A stretch of 64,000 nt of DNA from Lumbricus terrestris (taxonomy: Eukaryota; Annelida; Clitellata; Crassiclitellata; Lumbricidae), in assembly GCA_949752735.1 (NCBI GenBank), contig OX457044.1, positions 17,012,185 to 17,076,184 of the forward strand, written 5' to 3'. A program made the translations under genes and the position numbers. Positions 34,455 through 47,591 of the stretch are shown piece after piece. The first letter of the stretch is position 1. Every line of letters starts with the position of its first letter. The notes under the pieces were generated by a model that did not search any database, was not told the DNA's origin, and saw only the letters and a list, made by a program, of their open reading frames with translations.

Positions 34455-35146
34455 CAGTGGTTCCCAAAGTGGTGGTCCGCGGACCGGCACCGGTCCGCGG
34501 AGGTATGATCGCCGGTCCGCGGAGAAGAGTTACAAATAAAAAATAAACTCTAATTATTAGTTTATTAGTTTGAAATTGTGAAATTATTCGAATTGCTGTT
34601 CAAAATTTATTCAAATTTCTGTCTTGATATTTAAATATTTGAAATAAATCAACACGCCTTATTTTAACTTAGTAAACGCCGGATGCAGAATTTAAAAAAT
34701 GCTAACATGGCATAAAACTTTTAATTTAAATATGAACATAGCCTATGCCTATGAATAGAAAAGAGCAAACGTAAGCAAACAAATCTGGACAGGCTTTTAA
34801 TATAAAAAACAGAGAATGGGCGTGATTGCTCAGAAACTCAGAGCAAAGATGATATCCTAATGATTCAGAAGAAGTGGCTTCTTGTTCAAACAACACCTCC
34901 AATGTGAAAAATAACCGACAGTTCAAGCGAAAATACAGACATAGGGCCTACTCATAATAAATCGTAAGCAAATAAGGCTTCAAGGACATGTAAATGTGGG
35001 CTAATTGTAAATAGCCTTATATTTTAGTCTTTTTATAATTTAGATCGCTTTTGTTTGCCATCGCCATTTAGGCATAAGTTAGCGGTCCGCGAGCGTCACC
35101 AAAAATTATTGCCGGTCCGCGGCCTGCTGAAGTTTGGGAACCACTG
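34455..35146. mobile_element. hAT-type MITE, 692 bp
   Basis: Left end CAGTGGTTCCCAAAGT and right end ACTTTGGGAACCACTG-like (seen as AGTTTGGGAACCACTG) form the inverted repeat. The exact 8-bp duplication GTCTAAAT lies at 34447-34454 and 35147-35154. GGTCCGCGG is repeated near both ends. AT-rich non-coding interior. Confidence 0.94.
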
Positions 35147-35154
35147 GTCTAAAT

Positions 35155-36965
35155 GATCTCCAGCCAGGCTGTGAAATGTGAATGCCTTCTCACCGGAAGT
35201 TCATGCTTAACATCTCCACCACCTACATAACATTGGTTGGCATCATCAACCAACGAAGACGGCATTTAGTCATAAAGCATTGCAATAGCAGGAGGGTTGA
35301 TGAGCAACTATTTAAAGGGATATCCCATGGCTGTCTGTTTGCTTGACCCCTTCTTCGTGTAAATAAATGGGTCAGGCGCTTGGAAGGTGCACTTGAGGAA
35401 CTCCCCTCTGGACCGTTGGTAATGACAGAAATTGATGAGCCAAAGCCAGCGACTTCTACTCATCATGGCACCCACTTATTATGGGTCATAATGGCTTCGG
35501 CCGTCTGCAGCCAGTAGCTCAGACACGGCTCCATCCACTAGGGATAGGGGTGACGGGTAGGCATATAAACATGAGATTACACGTCACCATAACTCATTTT
35601 TTAAACAACCCACTGAACATGCATGCAATGTGTTGACACGAGAGACATAATTTCTGTCCTCATCAACAACATAATTTCGTGACCCGTGAAAATTTCTAAA
35701 GATCCGTAACACAAAGGCCAGAAGTTTACTTAGTCTGACTGCTGTTGATCAGCAGGTTGACAATAGATCACAAAACATTTATCTAGCTGCTTAGCCTCTA
35801 CTATACCCTGGTGGATAACAGTCTGAACTGTCCATACGCAGGATGGGTGTTTAAATCCCTGCAAAGGTAGAAATAATACTAATGCAAGATTTAGACTCCA
35901 TCTGATTCTCCTAGAGACCTAGACCCTAGCCAACTCAGCTAAATTGAGTACACTAATCAATGCACATTGTCTGTGAAACAGTGAAAGGATCTGTGAAAGG
36001 ATCAGATGGCAAGAGAGAAGGCTGGCCACCGGGTCTTGCGTAAGGTTACAAATGATTTATCTAACACTTATTACACATCACATATGTTCAATACCATGTA
36101 TGTACACCAAAATTAGATAGCAGTTGATCAAATAAAGTTTTTTTTATCTTTATCTCTTTGTGGTCCCCTCAGCTACCTGCGTGAGAATTGCTACATGGGT
36201 TGGGATTTCACCCCACCCAGTCTTTCTTAGGGCCCCATAGTTAAATCTTCTTTGCTCACCCCAACTCCACATAGATCACAGTTCCCTCCCCCGTCCCATT
36301 TAGTTTTCTACAATTTCAATACTGAGGACTACCCTCTTTTAGTATGTAACAAGTAAAAATTGCCATAAGTTGCTGGCATGTGCTAACTCTTTAGCAACCA
36401 TCTTTAGGCCGTTGCTTTTCAGCTTCTGATTAGTCATGATATTTGAATGTCTGCTGCTAGCCATCCAGAGCAATTCCTGGCTGTGTTCGGAAGCAAGATC
36501 GACGTGAAGAGGCAATCAAAAGGCATCTTCAGAACACCAACCAAACAGAATTCCCTACTTGATCCAAGTCAACAGCTTCACAGACAGGATGCGCACCAGA
36601 CAATGAATTGCTATTTAATCTAATCTTGTCCTCGCTTGCAAGCAACATGGCTTGGTTTCAGTGCCCCATCAATACAATACAATATTACAATACAACTGCA
36701 CTTTGATATCAACATTCTAATACAAAGCTCAGAGCCTTTGAAGTGCCCAAGTCCCATGGTGCAGACAATGTCTACAATTATATTGAAGAACAATTGTGAG
36801 TGGTGACTCTTTCAGCTTATTGTGCATTATCATGCACTACTTGATGCATTTATTTGTTGAAATGACACATAACATCATATTTATTATAGGCCAACGCAGA
36901 GAGCACCTCTGAGTAGATATCTTAAGAGGTGCTATATAAATTATCAGAATTCATATAGCAACATG
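35155..36965. other. prickle intron 1, section with diffuse repeats
   Basis: A possible dispersed repeat ends here: 35990-36155 (GATGGCAAGAGAGAAGGCTG, GGCCACC, ATGTATGTACACCAAAA, AGATAGCAGTTGATCAAATA) resembles 54030-54390. 36890-36950 is another GAGCACCTCTGAGTAG tail fragment. No gene. Confidence 0.5.
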
Positions 36966-36966
36966 G

Positions 36967-37205
36967 TGGGGCGCGGTGGTGTAGTGGTGGCATCGTTGCC
37001 TTGAAGCCGGAAGGTTCGAGGTTCGAATCCACCTCAAGTCGCCACGTAGCGACCTTGGGCAAGTCCTTCACTCGCAATTGCTCAGCGCTTCGGCGTCAAA
37101 CTCCGATGCAGTGTCCACTCTGCAGTTGGGAGCGCCTCTGAGTAGCAAGCTTGAAGAGGCGCTATAACAAGTGCGCATACAAACAAACAAACAAAACAAA
37201 CAAAC
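36967..37205 (+). mobile_element. tRNA-derived SINE (family 1), best-preserved copy
   Basis: The head TGGGGCGCGGTGGTGTAGTGG contains an A-box-like segment. The B box GGTTCGAATCC is at 37020-37030. The body has CCTTCACTCGCAATTGCTCA and CAGTGTCCACTCTGCAGTTG, then the tail GGGAGCGCCTCTGAGTAGC, GAGGCGCTATAACAAGTGCG and (CAAA)n. AACATGG on both sides (about 36961 and 37203) may be the target duplication. This copy is the reference for the family in this window. Confidence 0.93.
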
Positions 37206-37867
37206 ATGGCAAGCTGAGCAGAACCCTCCAAATAAATTTCTGCACTGTGCAGTCATGCGCTGAAAATCTTATCAAGTGACTGGGAGCAGCAGCACCGGCC
37301 TATCTGTACGTTCCTAGTAATAGTGCACATAGGTACAGAATCAGCTGATGATTGCGTTATTGCTGCAGGTCATCTGTACAGAGAAGCCGCCTTCCAGACA
37401 GAAGCGAATGGATGGTTCATCATCGTCATCCTCCAAGATGGCTGACTGGCGCACTGCCAGATAGGATCCGAGACATCTGGAAACATCTGGAAGCTGTACA
37501 AGCTGGAAGGACTAGGTGCTGGAAGGGGCTGGGAGGTGCATGGTCGATGATACATCCAAACACCATCTCCTTCCTTGCTCCTCTAAACAGCATGCACACT
37601 CACACTCACATTCACACACACGCACACACACACACACTCACCCTGACTGCTCGAGCAAAACACACCTCCAACTATTCATGTATACATTTGCCTAATAAGT
37701 CCTTACTTACTAACTCGGCCCAACGTTAGGTCTCCATGACATGAAGGGGCAGGGATGGGGAGCACGGGTGGGTTGCCCATTGCCACTGCAGGGATCTAGC
37801 AAATTATCCATGGCTCAACTAAAAGCTGTTCATGCACAATCCATTATTTAAGGGATATTGTATATCT
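37206..37867. other. prickle intron 1, CA-rich patch
   Basis: A CACACACA stretch at 37605-37640. A 125-residue open frame over 37352-37729 has no recognisable similarity. Otherwise nothing. Confidence 0.5.
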
Positions 37868-38105
37868 ATTTTTATTATTCATTCATTCATTCCGAAAACT
37901 TACATAGCGCCCCCTTCAAGAAGCCTACCCAGAGGCGCTCCCAGCCCAGCGACGGTTAAAAAGATAGGTCTTGAGCAAAAGGTAGAAAGCAGGCAAATTA
38001 TTTCGGTGTAGTAAGCATAGTGCAAGCGGGAGCCCATTCCATGTGGACGGGCCAACAACTGAAAAGGCTCGACGAAGTCTGGTAACTAACAGAGCGGGTT
38101 CGAGG
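37868..38105 (-). mobile_element. LINE 3' end, antisense
   Basis: On + it opens with (ATTC)n, ACTTACATAGCGCCCCCTTC, AGAGGCGCTCCCAGCCCAGC and continues GGGAGCCCATTCCATGTGGA, the inverse of the GP-x-x-WN-x-LP segment of the 55040 copy (minus strand reads GPSTWNGLP with substitutions). Same family by tail sequence. Confidence 0.65.
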
Positions 38106-38998
38106 GACCAGCAGCTCCCTAAAAGAGTCCCTATTGGCCGAAGAGCATACTATAAACACTCAGATAACTTTGATCCATTTATTCAACCCTGCAGCAAAAA
38201 AAGATAGGGTTCCTGTCATTTGTGAAATGATATAACATGAGAGAAGGTCCAGCAAAGGAAAGTGGCAGAGAACATCCAAAGATGAGTACAAGCATGCAAA
38301 AGGGAGTGCAAACCATGTGTCTTATTCTGGAAGTTGGAATAAACAGCTGACTAAAGAAAGCTGACCTGAAGTCTGGTAGTAAGATGCATCAGTGGAATGT
38401 CTGCTTACTTACATTCAACTTAAGCTTAGAACAGGCATTTTGGTTGAGTGCAACCAAGTAGAAATCTTTTTTGGACAATATTTTGGCATTAAACTAGAGC
38501 CTATCTCTTTTTACATCTAAAACATTGGCTATGCCCTGACTTCATATCTTTAGAAGGAAATATTTGCATTTAGACATTTCACTTTGGTAGAACAAGTGTA
38601 CATTTTCCCTCTACGATTAAGATTAATACAATCATTTGGCATCAAATGCTGCAAACTTTGGTTGATATGCACCGACAGTGATCAGTCAAATGATAGAGAT
38701 AGTTTGTCATATCGATAATTACATATCTGTGAAGGACTGACGGTGACTCAGTGCATCACAATTCGGGTTCACATACCGAAGGTGGTTTATTTAAAAGATT
38801 TAAATCTCGGACTGCGATGGTCTGTAAACACAATGTTCAGGGGCGTTAAATGGTGGGGCATCCATTCAAACATGAAGGGGTATCATAAAGATCTAACCTG
38901 ATCAATTCACTGAAAAATACGCTGAGTCAAGGCTGCCAGGCTGTTATAGAAGTTTTGTACATCTAACATTCTGTATTGATGGTTGATTCTTGGGGTTA
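38106..38998. other. prickle intron 1, unremarkable stretch
   Basis: No gene or repeat family recognised. Confidence 0.55.
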
Positions 38999-39016
38999 GC
39001 TAGAGTGGCAAATAAC

Positions 39017-39073
<57 letters not shown>

Positions 39074-39207
39074 CGTTCTATCTTTGCACAATCGACCGGT
39101 GGCAATGATCGTTAACTCCAGAACAACACAGCTTTTAGTATTTATTGTTTTTAAAGTCTGAAGGATCATATATATACCTCGGGCGCAATTAAAAAAAAAT
39201 AAAATAA

Positions 39208-39238
<31 letters not shown>

Positions 39239-39372
39239 TTTAAGTCCCTTAGGGATCCTAAATACCTTGGGGCATAAAAAATAATAATAATTATTATTAT
39301 TCATATTAATCATAAAAATACTAATGATAATAATAATAAAAATAATAATAAAACTAGTAATAATAATAATAA
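38999..39372. repeat. (AAT)n-rich region with two arrays
   Basis: ATAATAATA arrays at 39012-39073, 39204-39238 and 39283-39372, with an antisense piece of the 33712 module between them (39240-39280). Confidence 0.9.
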
Positions 39373-40519
39373 TTAAATGATAATATGTAGTCCAGCACCA
39401 TATTTCATCATGCACATCTTCTTATTCTTCCTCTTAGAACTCCTCAGTTCGAAATATGCAAAAATAGACTTCCACTTAGGTCAAATCCATTTAGACTTGA
39501 CATATGGACCAGTGCAGGGTAAATGCAGCAGCCGGAGCATAACTAAGACGACTGATTTATTTGTAAGGCCACCAAACAAACAGGTGCACTCAGACACCAC
39601 CGAACTTGGGAGGCTGAAAATGATCCAGGAAAGCAACTGTAGTTCCCCCCCACCCCCGCCCTCCGCAACAAAAGTTATAATTAAAACAGGTCAACAGAAA
39701 CTCAATGGGTCTCAAATAGATTAGCAATTCTCGGAGTCCATGCATGCATTAATTCAGCGGATATCTAATTAAGCTCTAAAGAATGGGGTTAAGATATAAG
39801 AGACGGAGCAGATGGCTGTTGGGAGCAAAGCAATTCGTCAAATCACGTGCACTAAGCATCGCAATAACTCGACCAATAGGATGAGCACACATAAAAACTG
39901 CCTCCCTCACCAATGATGATAGGAGTCTTATTTCGAAGGAATCGCATTGCAAAACTAACAGAATCGATACCTGCTCTCCTAATGCACGTCCAGAAGAAGG
40001 TTATTTACTCTCGTTTGAAAGGTGGAATCAATATATACACAAACATACACACATTATGCGTGCAGATAAAAATTCAGATTTTAATCCAAACAACGTTTAG
40101 AACTTCAATGGGAGTAACACGCTGCTGGCAGAAACCACTCAGAGTGTCTGCAAGATCATTTGGCTACGCTGTGGGCAAATAGAAATGTTATGCTGCCCTG
40201 CAACTTAACTTAACAATAGCAGACGACAGCTCTAGAAATAAAATGATCATAAACTTTTTGTGCAAGTACAGATGTTTTCCTTTCCTTTTACTTCGCAGCA
40301 ATAGCGACGACAACTAAAGAGATGTCGCCGTGAAGACTTCTGTCTGAAAATGACTGACATTTATTCCCGAAATACTTGAACACTTTACGAGTTACGACTA
40401 GAGTGTACTAAAAGCGATTGAGATGTCAATGCAGGCGATAAGAAATCATCACAAAACATACACTGACCATAGAACATGACAAAGGGAATCATAGAGTGCA
40501 TTTAGTGCTGAAGTAGGAC
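39373..40519. other. prickle intron 1, unremarkable stretch
   Basis: No gene or repeat family recognised. Confidence 0.55.
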
Positions 40520-40712
40520 TAAATATGGTTGGCCCAGTAAAATGGAATAACCTCCCTCTTGAGCTGACCTGTTCCCTATAGGTCACTCTGTGACACATTC
40601 TATAAGCACTTGAAAACTGTTCTTATTGGCCGTGCTGGAGTCTGGAGCACCTCTGAGCAGTTTCCTTGAAGAGTTGCTATATAAATGCTTGCAAGAATGA
40701 ATGAATGAATAC
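40520..40712 (+). mobile_element. LINE 3' end
   Basis: GTTGGCCCAGTAAAATGGAA reads VGPVKWNNLPLEL, the LINE C-terminal motif. Then comes a degenerate stretch, GGAGCACCTCTGAGCAG, TTGAAGAGTTGCTATATAAA and an (AATG)n tail. Confidence 0.7.
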
Positions 40713-42033
40713 ATTTGAATGAATAAAATAACACTACCAAAGACAAGATAAGGAAATGCATGATCAGTCAACTGTTACAATAATTATTTGATAAATTATG
40801 GCACATGGGTATTAATGTCTTAGTGAAAGATCATTCTCTACAGCCTACAGGAAATAGATTTCAATTGTATGAATTCATTCATTATCATTAGGGAGTTACA
40901 CTGTTACCTTGTCATGCTCCATTAGACCATCCCACATCAGCCAATGAGATTTAAGTTCTTTAAATGCAATAATTTATGGCTGCAAACTCATGGAAAAAGA
41001 TATATGGCTTCAGACGTAATTGATAAACTAGTATAAAAGCTCGCAAGCAAAGCGAAGCAGGGTCATGTGCTACCTGTAAGCAGATACTGATAACCTAACA
41101 CCATTCTGATACAATCTGTAGCATGTAGAGACAGATGTAGTACCTAGTATCATTGAGGCTGGTAACACCACGGAGAGCCTCAACAGACAGATAAGAGGTC
41201 ATTAATAGGGGGCACACACCTACACATATCAACATGGTTCATCACGTGATACCCTCCCTCTTAATTCAAAACAGGTGATGGCAATCAACTATTCAGCAGA
41301 TACCATAGAATGAATCTACTTTCAGGCCAGGCAAACCCCCACCAGCCCCCCCACACCCCCCGCCCCCCCACGCTTCTCCTCAAAGGCTAATGCTGCTGCA
41401 ATGGGGCAAAACTGAGAAGACAGGGTAATTCCTCACCCCTGGACTGAGCACCCGGGCAGGTCTGCCACAAGGGAGCTGTAAAATGGATAATTGGGTTTTG
41501 GTCACATGCAAATAAATGCAATTAGCAACTGGTAGAGAGATAGCAAGGAGGTCGGCAAGCATGGAAGATTTCTTTCAGCCAGATACTATACGCCCCTGAC
41601 TATTATAAGAATCCAGGGCCCCATTCTTTCTAAAATGGGGCTGAGTGGTGTCATTTCATCCAAACCCTCAGGGAATACATCCAGGTATTGCTTCTTTCAA
41701 ACAGATCAACACAGGGTTCACTGGATTGGTAGTTGCTTTTCAGCAGCAACTAGTTCCCGGGTAAGGAAGAAGTAACTATAACATAGTGCTTTACAAAAAG
41801 TAACTAGTAACTAATAACAGTTTGAAATATCACTTTGAAATTATTGAGATTTTTAACTTGATAATTATCAGCCCCCCACCCCCATGATGAGATGAAATAA
41901 GACTTTGGCATTGACGAATGCAAGGAAAGATTCAGAGGCGTTAGCAAAAATAGAAATATTTATGTCACTTTAACAAATCTGAAGCATAGAATGTGCAGGT
42001 TGATGATAGAAGACCTTTAGCACTATAAATAAT
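40713..42033. other. prickle intron 1, unremarkable stretch
   Basis: A C-rich block (CCCCCCACACCCCCCGCCCC) at 41340-41370; otherwise no recognisable element. Confidence 0.55.
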
Positions 42034-45000
42034 CAGTGGCGGCGCCAGGATTTCAGGTTTGGGGGGGCTGAAGCCCCAAGCCTTCCTCCCTCCCAGAGAC
42101 GCAACTAGAACATTTTCTTCCCAGGGCGGTCATATTGCAATCGTGCGTAGGGTTTTACAAGAAATTGTGCACTGGCACAAACGCGCTCCACATAAATATT
42201 CCATTGCAAGATGTAGTTGGAGATTGAGTGGGTTATTTAAACGAAGTCAGCAATTGTTGAGGTTTTTGATTTTTAGAGAATCCGGCCGCAAACCTAGATT
42301 AAGTTCCGAAATTTCATAAACAAAGGTGTTGACTATCCAACTAAGGTAGCAAAAGAGAATGGGAGGTCCTCAAACGCGTCCGCGTCAAGTCTATGCCGTG
42401 CCAGCGCTGTACCATACCGTAAATTTCAGTCATCTGAGACGAAAGGCAATGCATTATATACAGTGCGTGTGCACATAGCAGCCCGAGTAGCTATGTGGTG
42501 CAGACAGTGAGGTAATGTAAAGTCCCTATTGTCTTAGATATACCGATATGCAAGCACTCAAAAACACCGTTGACTAGAGTTCCAAATTATCACAATAAGA
42601 GGTGTCCAACACAGCATTAATATTCAGAAATTACACAAAAGAATGGTGTGCAATTCAGTATTATCGTATAAAAAGTCAACCATGGACACAGTCTCGGGAT
42701 CCAAGTTGTCACAATAAGAGGTGTCCAACACAGTATTAATATACAGAAATTTTACAATAAAATGGTGTGCAATTCAGTATTATTGTGTAAAAGTCGACCA
42801 TGAACACAGACTCGAGATCCAAGTTGTCACAATAAAAGGTGTCCAACACAGCATTAATATTCAGAAAATCCACAATACAATGGTGTGCAATTCAGTACTA
42901 TCGTATAAAAAGTCAACCATGGACACAGACTCGAGATCCAAGTTATCACAGTAAAAGGTGTCCAACACAGTATTAATACTCAGAAATTTTACAATAAAAA
43001 AGTAATCACAATAATGGATGGATCCGATTTGACTAGGGTCTATGACAACAGAGGCCGTTACCCTGGACATTCCATTAAGATAATCACAAATAAAAATAAA
43101 TCACAATAAAGGTGTCCAACAGCGTATTAATATTCAGAAAATCCACAATACAATGGTGTGCAATTCAGTACCATCGTATAAAAAGTCGACCATGAACACC
43201 GACTCGAGTTACAAGTTATTACAATAAAGGTGTCCAACACAGACAGCATTAATATTCAGAAATTTCACAATAAAATGGTGTTCAATTCAGTATTATCGTA
43301 TAAAAAGTCGACCATGGACTCGGACCCGAGTTCTAAGTTATCACAATAAAGGTGTCCAACACAGAATTAATATTCAGAAATTTTACAATAAAATGGTGTG
43401 CAATTCAGTATTATCATATAAAAAGTCGACCATGGACTCGGACCCTAGTTCCAAGTTATCACAATAAAGGTGTCCAACACAGGATTAATATTCAAAAAAT
43501 TTACAATAAAATGGTGTGCAATTCAGTTTTATCGTATAAAAAGTCGGCAATGGACGCGGACTCGAGTTCCAAGTTATCACAAGAAAGGTGTCCAACACAG
43601 TATTAATACTCAGAAATTTTACAATAAAAAAGGCATCACAATAACGGATGGATCCGATTTGACCATGGTCTATGACAACAGAGTCCGTTACCCTGAACAT
43701 TCAATTTAAATAATCACAAATAAAAATAAATCACAATAAAGGTGTCCAACAGCATTCACAGGACACTATTATAATTATCTGCCTGCATATTACGATTGAC
43801 AGAAAACAGTTAAAGTTTCCTTAATTTAATACAAAAATATGCATGCTTAGATATATGCACACAATTATTTTATAATTATAATTATAATTATCTGCACACA
43901 AATGTTTTACATATATATGCTAATAGCACTAGGACTTCTTAGTTGACCATTATATCAAACGTAGGCCTACATTCCCAGACAGTGGTGGTATACACAACAA
44001 GAATATAATAATTATTATGCCGAAAATTACAAAAGCGCGCGCATTTGAGGTGTGTAAGAGAAACATGACGCAAATCTGACAACTACATTGTTGTGTCAAA
44101 GGCATTTCTGGATAAAACGCAATCTTCTGGATAATCAGCAGTCTGTAATATTATTTTCATGCATGAAGTGCAGTACAGATGCAATACCACTATGGACGAT
44201 TTTAAAATTTTCACATATTGCAGAGTTGTAAGTGCACTTTAAAGAGTCCAGCTCACTTGTGGTGGGGCTGACAGCTTCCAATCAATAAAGAAGAAACGGT
44301 TTACAGTAGGCAGCTACTAAATGCAACAAAACTGGTTCACTAAATGTGTAGAATTTGCAATACAATGAATGAAATGACCTATACAACTTAATATATATAT
44401 ATATTTATATAGAATATGTATATTATATATAATAAATTATATTGTTGATTTCGATGCCATTGACCATTATTTAGCTTTCTTATTACGAAATAAACCGTTA
44501 TGGATATTTTCTGCTTTTTGCTTTGGGGGCGGGGGCTGAGCCGCATTATTTTAGAGGCTATAACCCCTAGCCCTCTGACACCGCCACTGGCGCAAGCATC
44601 TACGCTATGATTGTATAGTTGATTGCTGGAGGGAGAAAATCCTAAACATTCTTTTGTGACGATGATTAAATTTGTGAAATATGCGAAAAATCAAGAGAAA
44701 ATACAGCTTTGCACCACTTTTTGAAGGACTAGGCAATTTCGATATTTCTATACGTCTAATACTTATAAAACGGTTTCAATCTGAAACGAGGTGTCTAAGA
44801 GCTATGATGTTTCTTCGACAATTTCGTCAACCCTGTCCGGTTGTATGGTCAAAAGGTAAAGGTGCAAACTTGTCACCCGTTTTCATAGACTGAGGCCAAG
44901 AAAGGAAGTCGCTAACTTCATTCTCAAATAGATTTTGATGCCGTTGATGATTGTCTAGTTTTCGTATTACGAAATTAGCCGTTATAGACATTTTCCGCAT

Positions 45001-45071
45001 TTTGCTTTGGGGGGCTGAGCCGCATTCAGGGGGGGCTTAGCCCCCTCCAGCCCCCCCTGGCGCCGCCACTG
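42034..45071. mobile_element. Large hAT-type non-autonomous element, 3,038 bp, with internal satellite
   Basis: Left end CAGTGGCGGCGCCAGGATTT and right end CCCTGGCGCCGCCACTG are inverted repeats. The exact 8-bp duplication TAAATAAT flanks it (42026-42033, 45072-45079). The first and last 60 bp also contain complementary GGGGGGCTGAAGCCCC and GGGGCTTAGCCCCC hairpin sequence. A satellite occupies the centre, and a second right-end-like terminus (GACACCGCCACTGG) sits at about 44580-44590. No transposase-like frame is present. Confidence 0.92.
42590..43775 (+). repeat. Internal satellite of about 119-bp units, nine to ten copies
   Basis: The marker GGTGTCCAACA occurs at about 42601, 42720, 42839, 42957, 43111, 43229, 43351, 43469, 43587 and 43741, so spacing is 118-122 with two intervals of 154. 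Each unit carries AGAAATTTTACAATAAAATG, GTGTGCAATTCAGTATTATC and a GTCGACCATGGAC segment. The long units insert GGATGGATCCGATTTGAC and CCGTTACCCTG in place of the last part. Confidence 0.95.
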
Positions 45072-45174
45072 TAAATAATAATATAATATCACAATCGAAC
45101 TATGCGATACAAACATAGGTCAATTTAAAAGAACGTAATGCAAAGGAAATAATTTCTTGCATTTTTACTGTAAT

Positions 45175-45193
45175 AATAATAATAACAATGATA

Positions 45194-45224
<31 letters not shown>

Positions 45225-45350
45225 TGTATTCAAATACATTTTCCTACAAACCGTGAAGACGACTATTATTATTTATCCCGTCTAGGCATACCACTGATCT
45301 CTCAAGAATAAAAATTTAAAAAAATAATAATAATAATTGAACTAATTTAA
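45175..45350. repeat. (AAT)n runs
   Basis: AATAATAATA arrays at 45171-45223 and 45320-45338 flank a diverged piece of the 33712 module (GGCATACCACTGATC). Confidence 0.8.
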
Positions 45351-45914
45351 AAAATTAATAATCTAACATTATGGGTATCATTAGTTGTCTGGTTGTTCCA
45401 ATCACAAGTGCTCGAAACAAACAGAGAATTTCTTATTGAAAGAGCAACCCATGACTAAGCAATGGTTTTATAGGTTCAGTTAGCTGAAAAGAGAGTTATT
45501 TCAATCACCAAATTAATTAGCAACACAACTTTAGAACAACAATGTACACTTAACTCTAAGAATCCAGAGATTTTTAGCTTGCAATTCTGCAGAGCATAAT
45601 TAGCAATGCAAATCAAAAGAACTCAGTTAGAACAAAATGGCACCACAGGGAGCCAGTTGAAATATGCATTTCTGTGTACGAACACGGTCAAGAAATGCAT
45701 TAAGATCAATCAGCATTAACACTGGCAGCAGCACATTCCTTTATGGTCACGAGGAAAATTCACCGTTTTGGAATGCCAGAAGGTATGCCTGTACCCATCA
45801 CGCAACTTCTCCCACAAGTGCTACTTCCAATTTTTGGACTCTTGTGAACTGCAATGGAAGGCTAGCGAAAGCAACAAGTTCAATAAGTGAGTAACGCATT
45901 GTTTCATCCATGCA
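45351..45914. other. prickle intron 1, unremarkable stretch
   Basis: No gene or repeat recognised. Confidence 0.55.
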
Positions 45915-45922
45915 GTACTCAC

Positions 45923-46150
45923 CAGCGGTGTAGCCAGAAATTTATGATGGGGGGGGGGATTATGACCTGGCCGCTGGCCGAATGCCCTTCCTGACAGCAA
46001 CCCAAAAGTATTACAGTAAATAAAAAGGGAATAAAGCAACAAAGGGAATTATTATTTCTTATTTAAGTGGATAAATAACATTTTTAAACTTTCGTATGCC
46101 AATGGCGTGGGGGGGTTTAACCCCTAAACCCCTTCTTGTCTACACCACTG
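45923..46150. mobile_element. hAT-type MITE, 228 bp
   Basis: Left end CAGCGGTGTAGCCAGAAATT, right end TCTACACCACTG. The flanking 8-mers GTACTCAC and GTGCTCAC differ at one position. A run of ten G near the left end pairs with the CCCCTAAACCCC of the right arm. Confidence 0.85.
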
Positions 46151-46492
46151 GTGCTCACCACTTCAAAGAACCACAGTATAAATAGAAATAAAAATTTCTG
46201 GAGCCCAGAAAAATGTTTTGTATCAGCCCAAGAATATCAGCCCAGAATGTTACACGGTACCTATCCTGCAAGAGAACTGGAATTTGAAAGTGCCTTCGTT
46301 TTAAAGCCCAGAAGTACGCACTGGAGGTAATATTAAGAACCACAAACAGAAGAGGTCAGTTTTCCATCTCATGTGAACAGAAAAATATTAAGAACCGCAT
46401 GCCAACAGGAAGGGAGAAGTTTACGTTTTAGAGTGAAAAGCATTCACGGTATGAGAGTTGCAAACATGAAGAATAGGCAGAGAGTTCTAGAT

Positions 46493-47583
46493 CAGCGGTT
46501 CTCAACCTTTTTAGGTCGGCGACCCCTTGGAAACATTTTGAAAGTTATGACGACCCCCAACAACAAAATTGATTGAGCCACCAATAATGTTTCTTTAATG
46601 ATATTTCACTTCGTTTTTTCATTGTCCGTTGTTGAGCTTTTCATTTTCGCCCTCGTAATTCGAAAACTAGGCCTACGTATTAAATAAGACCATAATTTAA
46701 GGCCTAAGTGTAAATTTTTTATCTCAGCTTAGCAATTGAGTTACCCTATACATGCTGCAACTATTAAACTACTAGGCTACTTTGAAAATTGGTCAGTAGG
46801 CCTAGTTCTTCATTCCGTAACACTTGTTTCTCCTAGCTGATTTTATTTGGATGGCTATCAATTTCATAAACTTTAGCCTATACATGTTCTTTACGAATGT
46901 GCCGAGCAGAGGACGGCTTAGGGATGGTAGGCTATGTCCTCATCCCTATTCTCTAAAAAATTTCAATTTCCACACTGCAGTGGTAGCATTGTAGGCTACC
47001 ATTTAAAAAATTTCTCATAATTTCAGTGCTGAAAGACAATGTTTAAGACTACAATAAATATCCCTTCATTGTATAATTTTTTTTATTTCCACACTGCAAT
47101 GGCTGAATTTTAAGCTGTCATCATAAAAAGCTCGTGTTTTCAATGCTGATAGACATGGTTTAAGACCTCAGAATGTCGAAATTCCAAACCTCACTCAGCC
47201 CAATTGATAAGCATTCGACTGAGTGGTTTTTTGGAATTTTGCTCCTAAATTGTTTTTAAAAGTGTTGGTTTTGCGATTTTAACATTTCAAGCTGTCATCT
47301 TAACAAAACTACTCCTAATTTCATTGCTAACAGACATGATTTAATGAACACTTCAATAAAATTTCCCCAACCCGTGCGTTGGTTGTTAGAAGAATGATAA
47401 AAGTGGAATTTAACTAAAATCACAACAACTAAATTAACGGAAAAACGATATAAAAAGTACAAAGTTGCTCTAGTGTAGTAGATGCTATTACATCTTTTAC
47501 AAATTTCTGGAGGTTCAGGCGACCCCTGGCAAATCGTCAGGCGACCCCCGTGGGGGTCGCGACCCACAGGTTGAGAACCGCTG
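46493..47583. mobile_element. hAT-type MITE, 1,091 bp
   Basis: Left end CAGCGGTTCTCAACCT and right end AGGTTGAGAACCGCTG are perfect inverted repeats. The exact 8-bp duplication TTCTAGAT (46485-46492, 47584-47591) fits the nTCTAGAn target preference known for hAT transposons. Subterminal GGCGACCCC repeats are present. The interior is AT-rich with repeated CATTTTAAG/CTGTCATC motifs and no transposase. Confidence 0.96.
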
Positions 47584-47591
47584 TTCTAGAT

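Noticed and set aside
37020..37030. tRNA gene candidates based on B-box sequences (also at 2490, 4695, 27920, 53700, 57045)
   Set aside because: A and B boxes are too far apart, there is no cloverleaf, and the sequence continues into a repeated SINE body; these are retroelements or tRNA-like relics.
37352..37729. 125-codon open frame in prickle intron 1
   Set aside because: No similarity that I recognise, ends in a CACACA microsatellite, no splice or start support.
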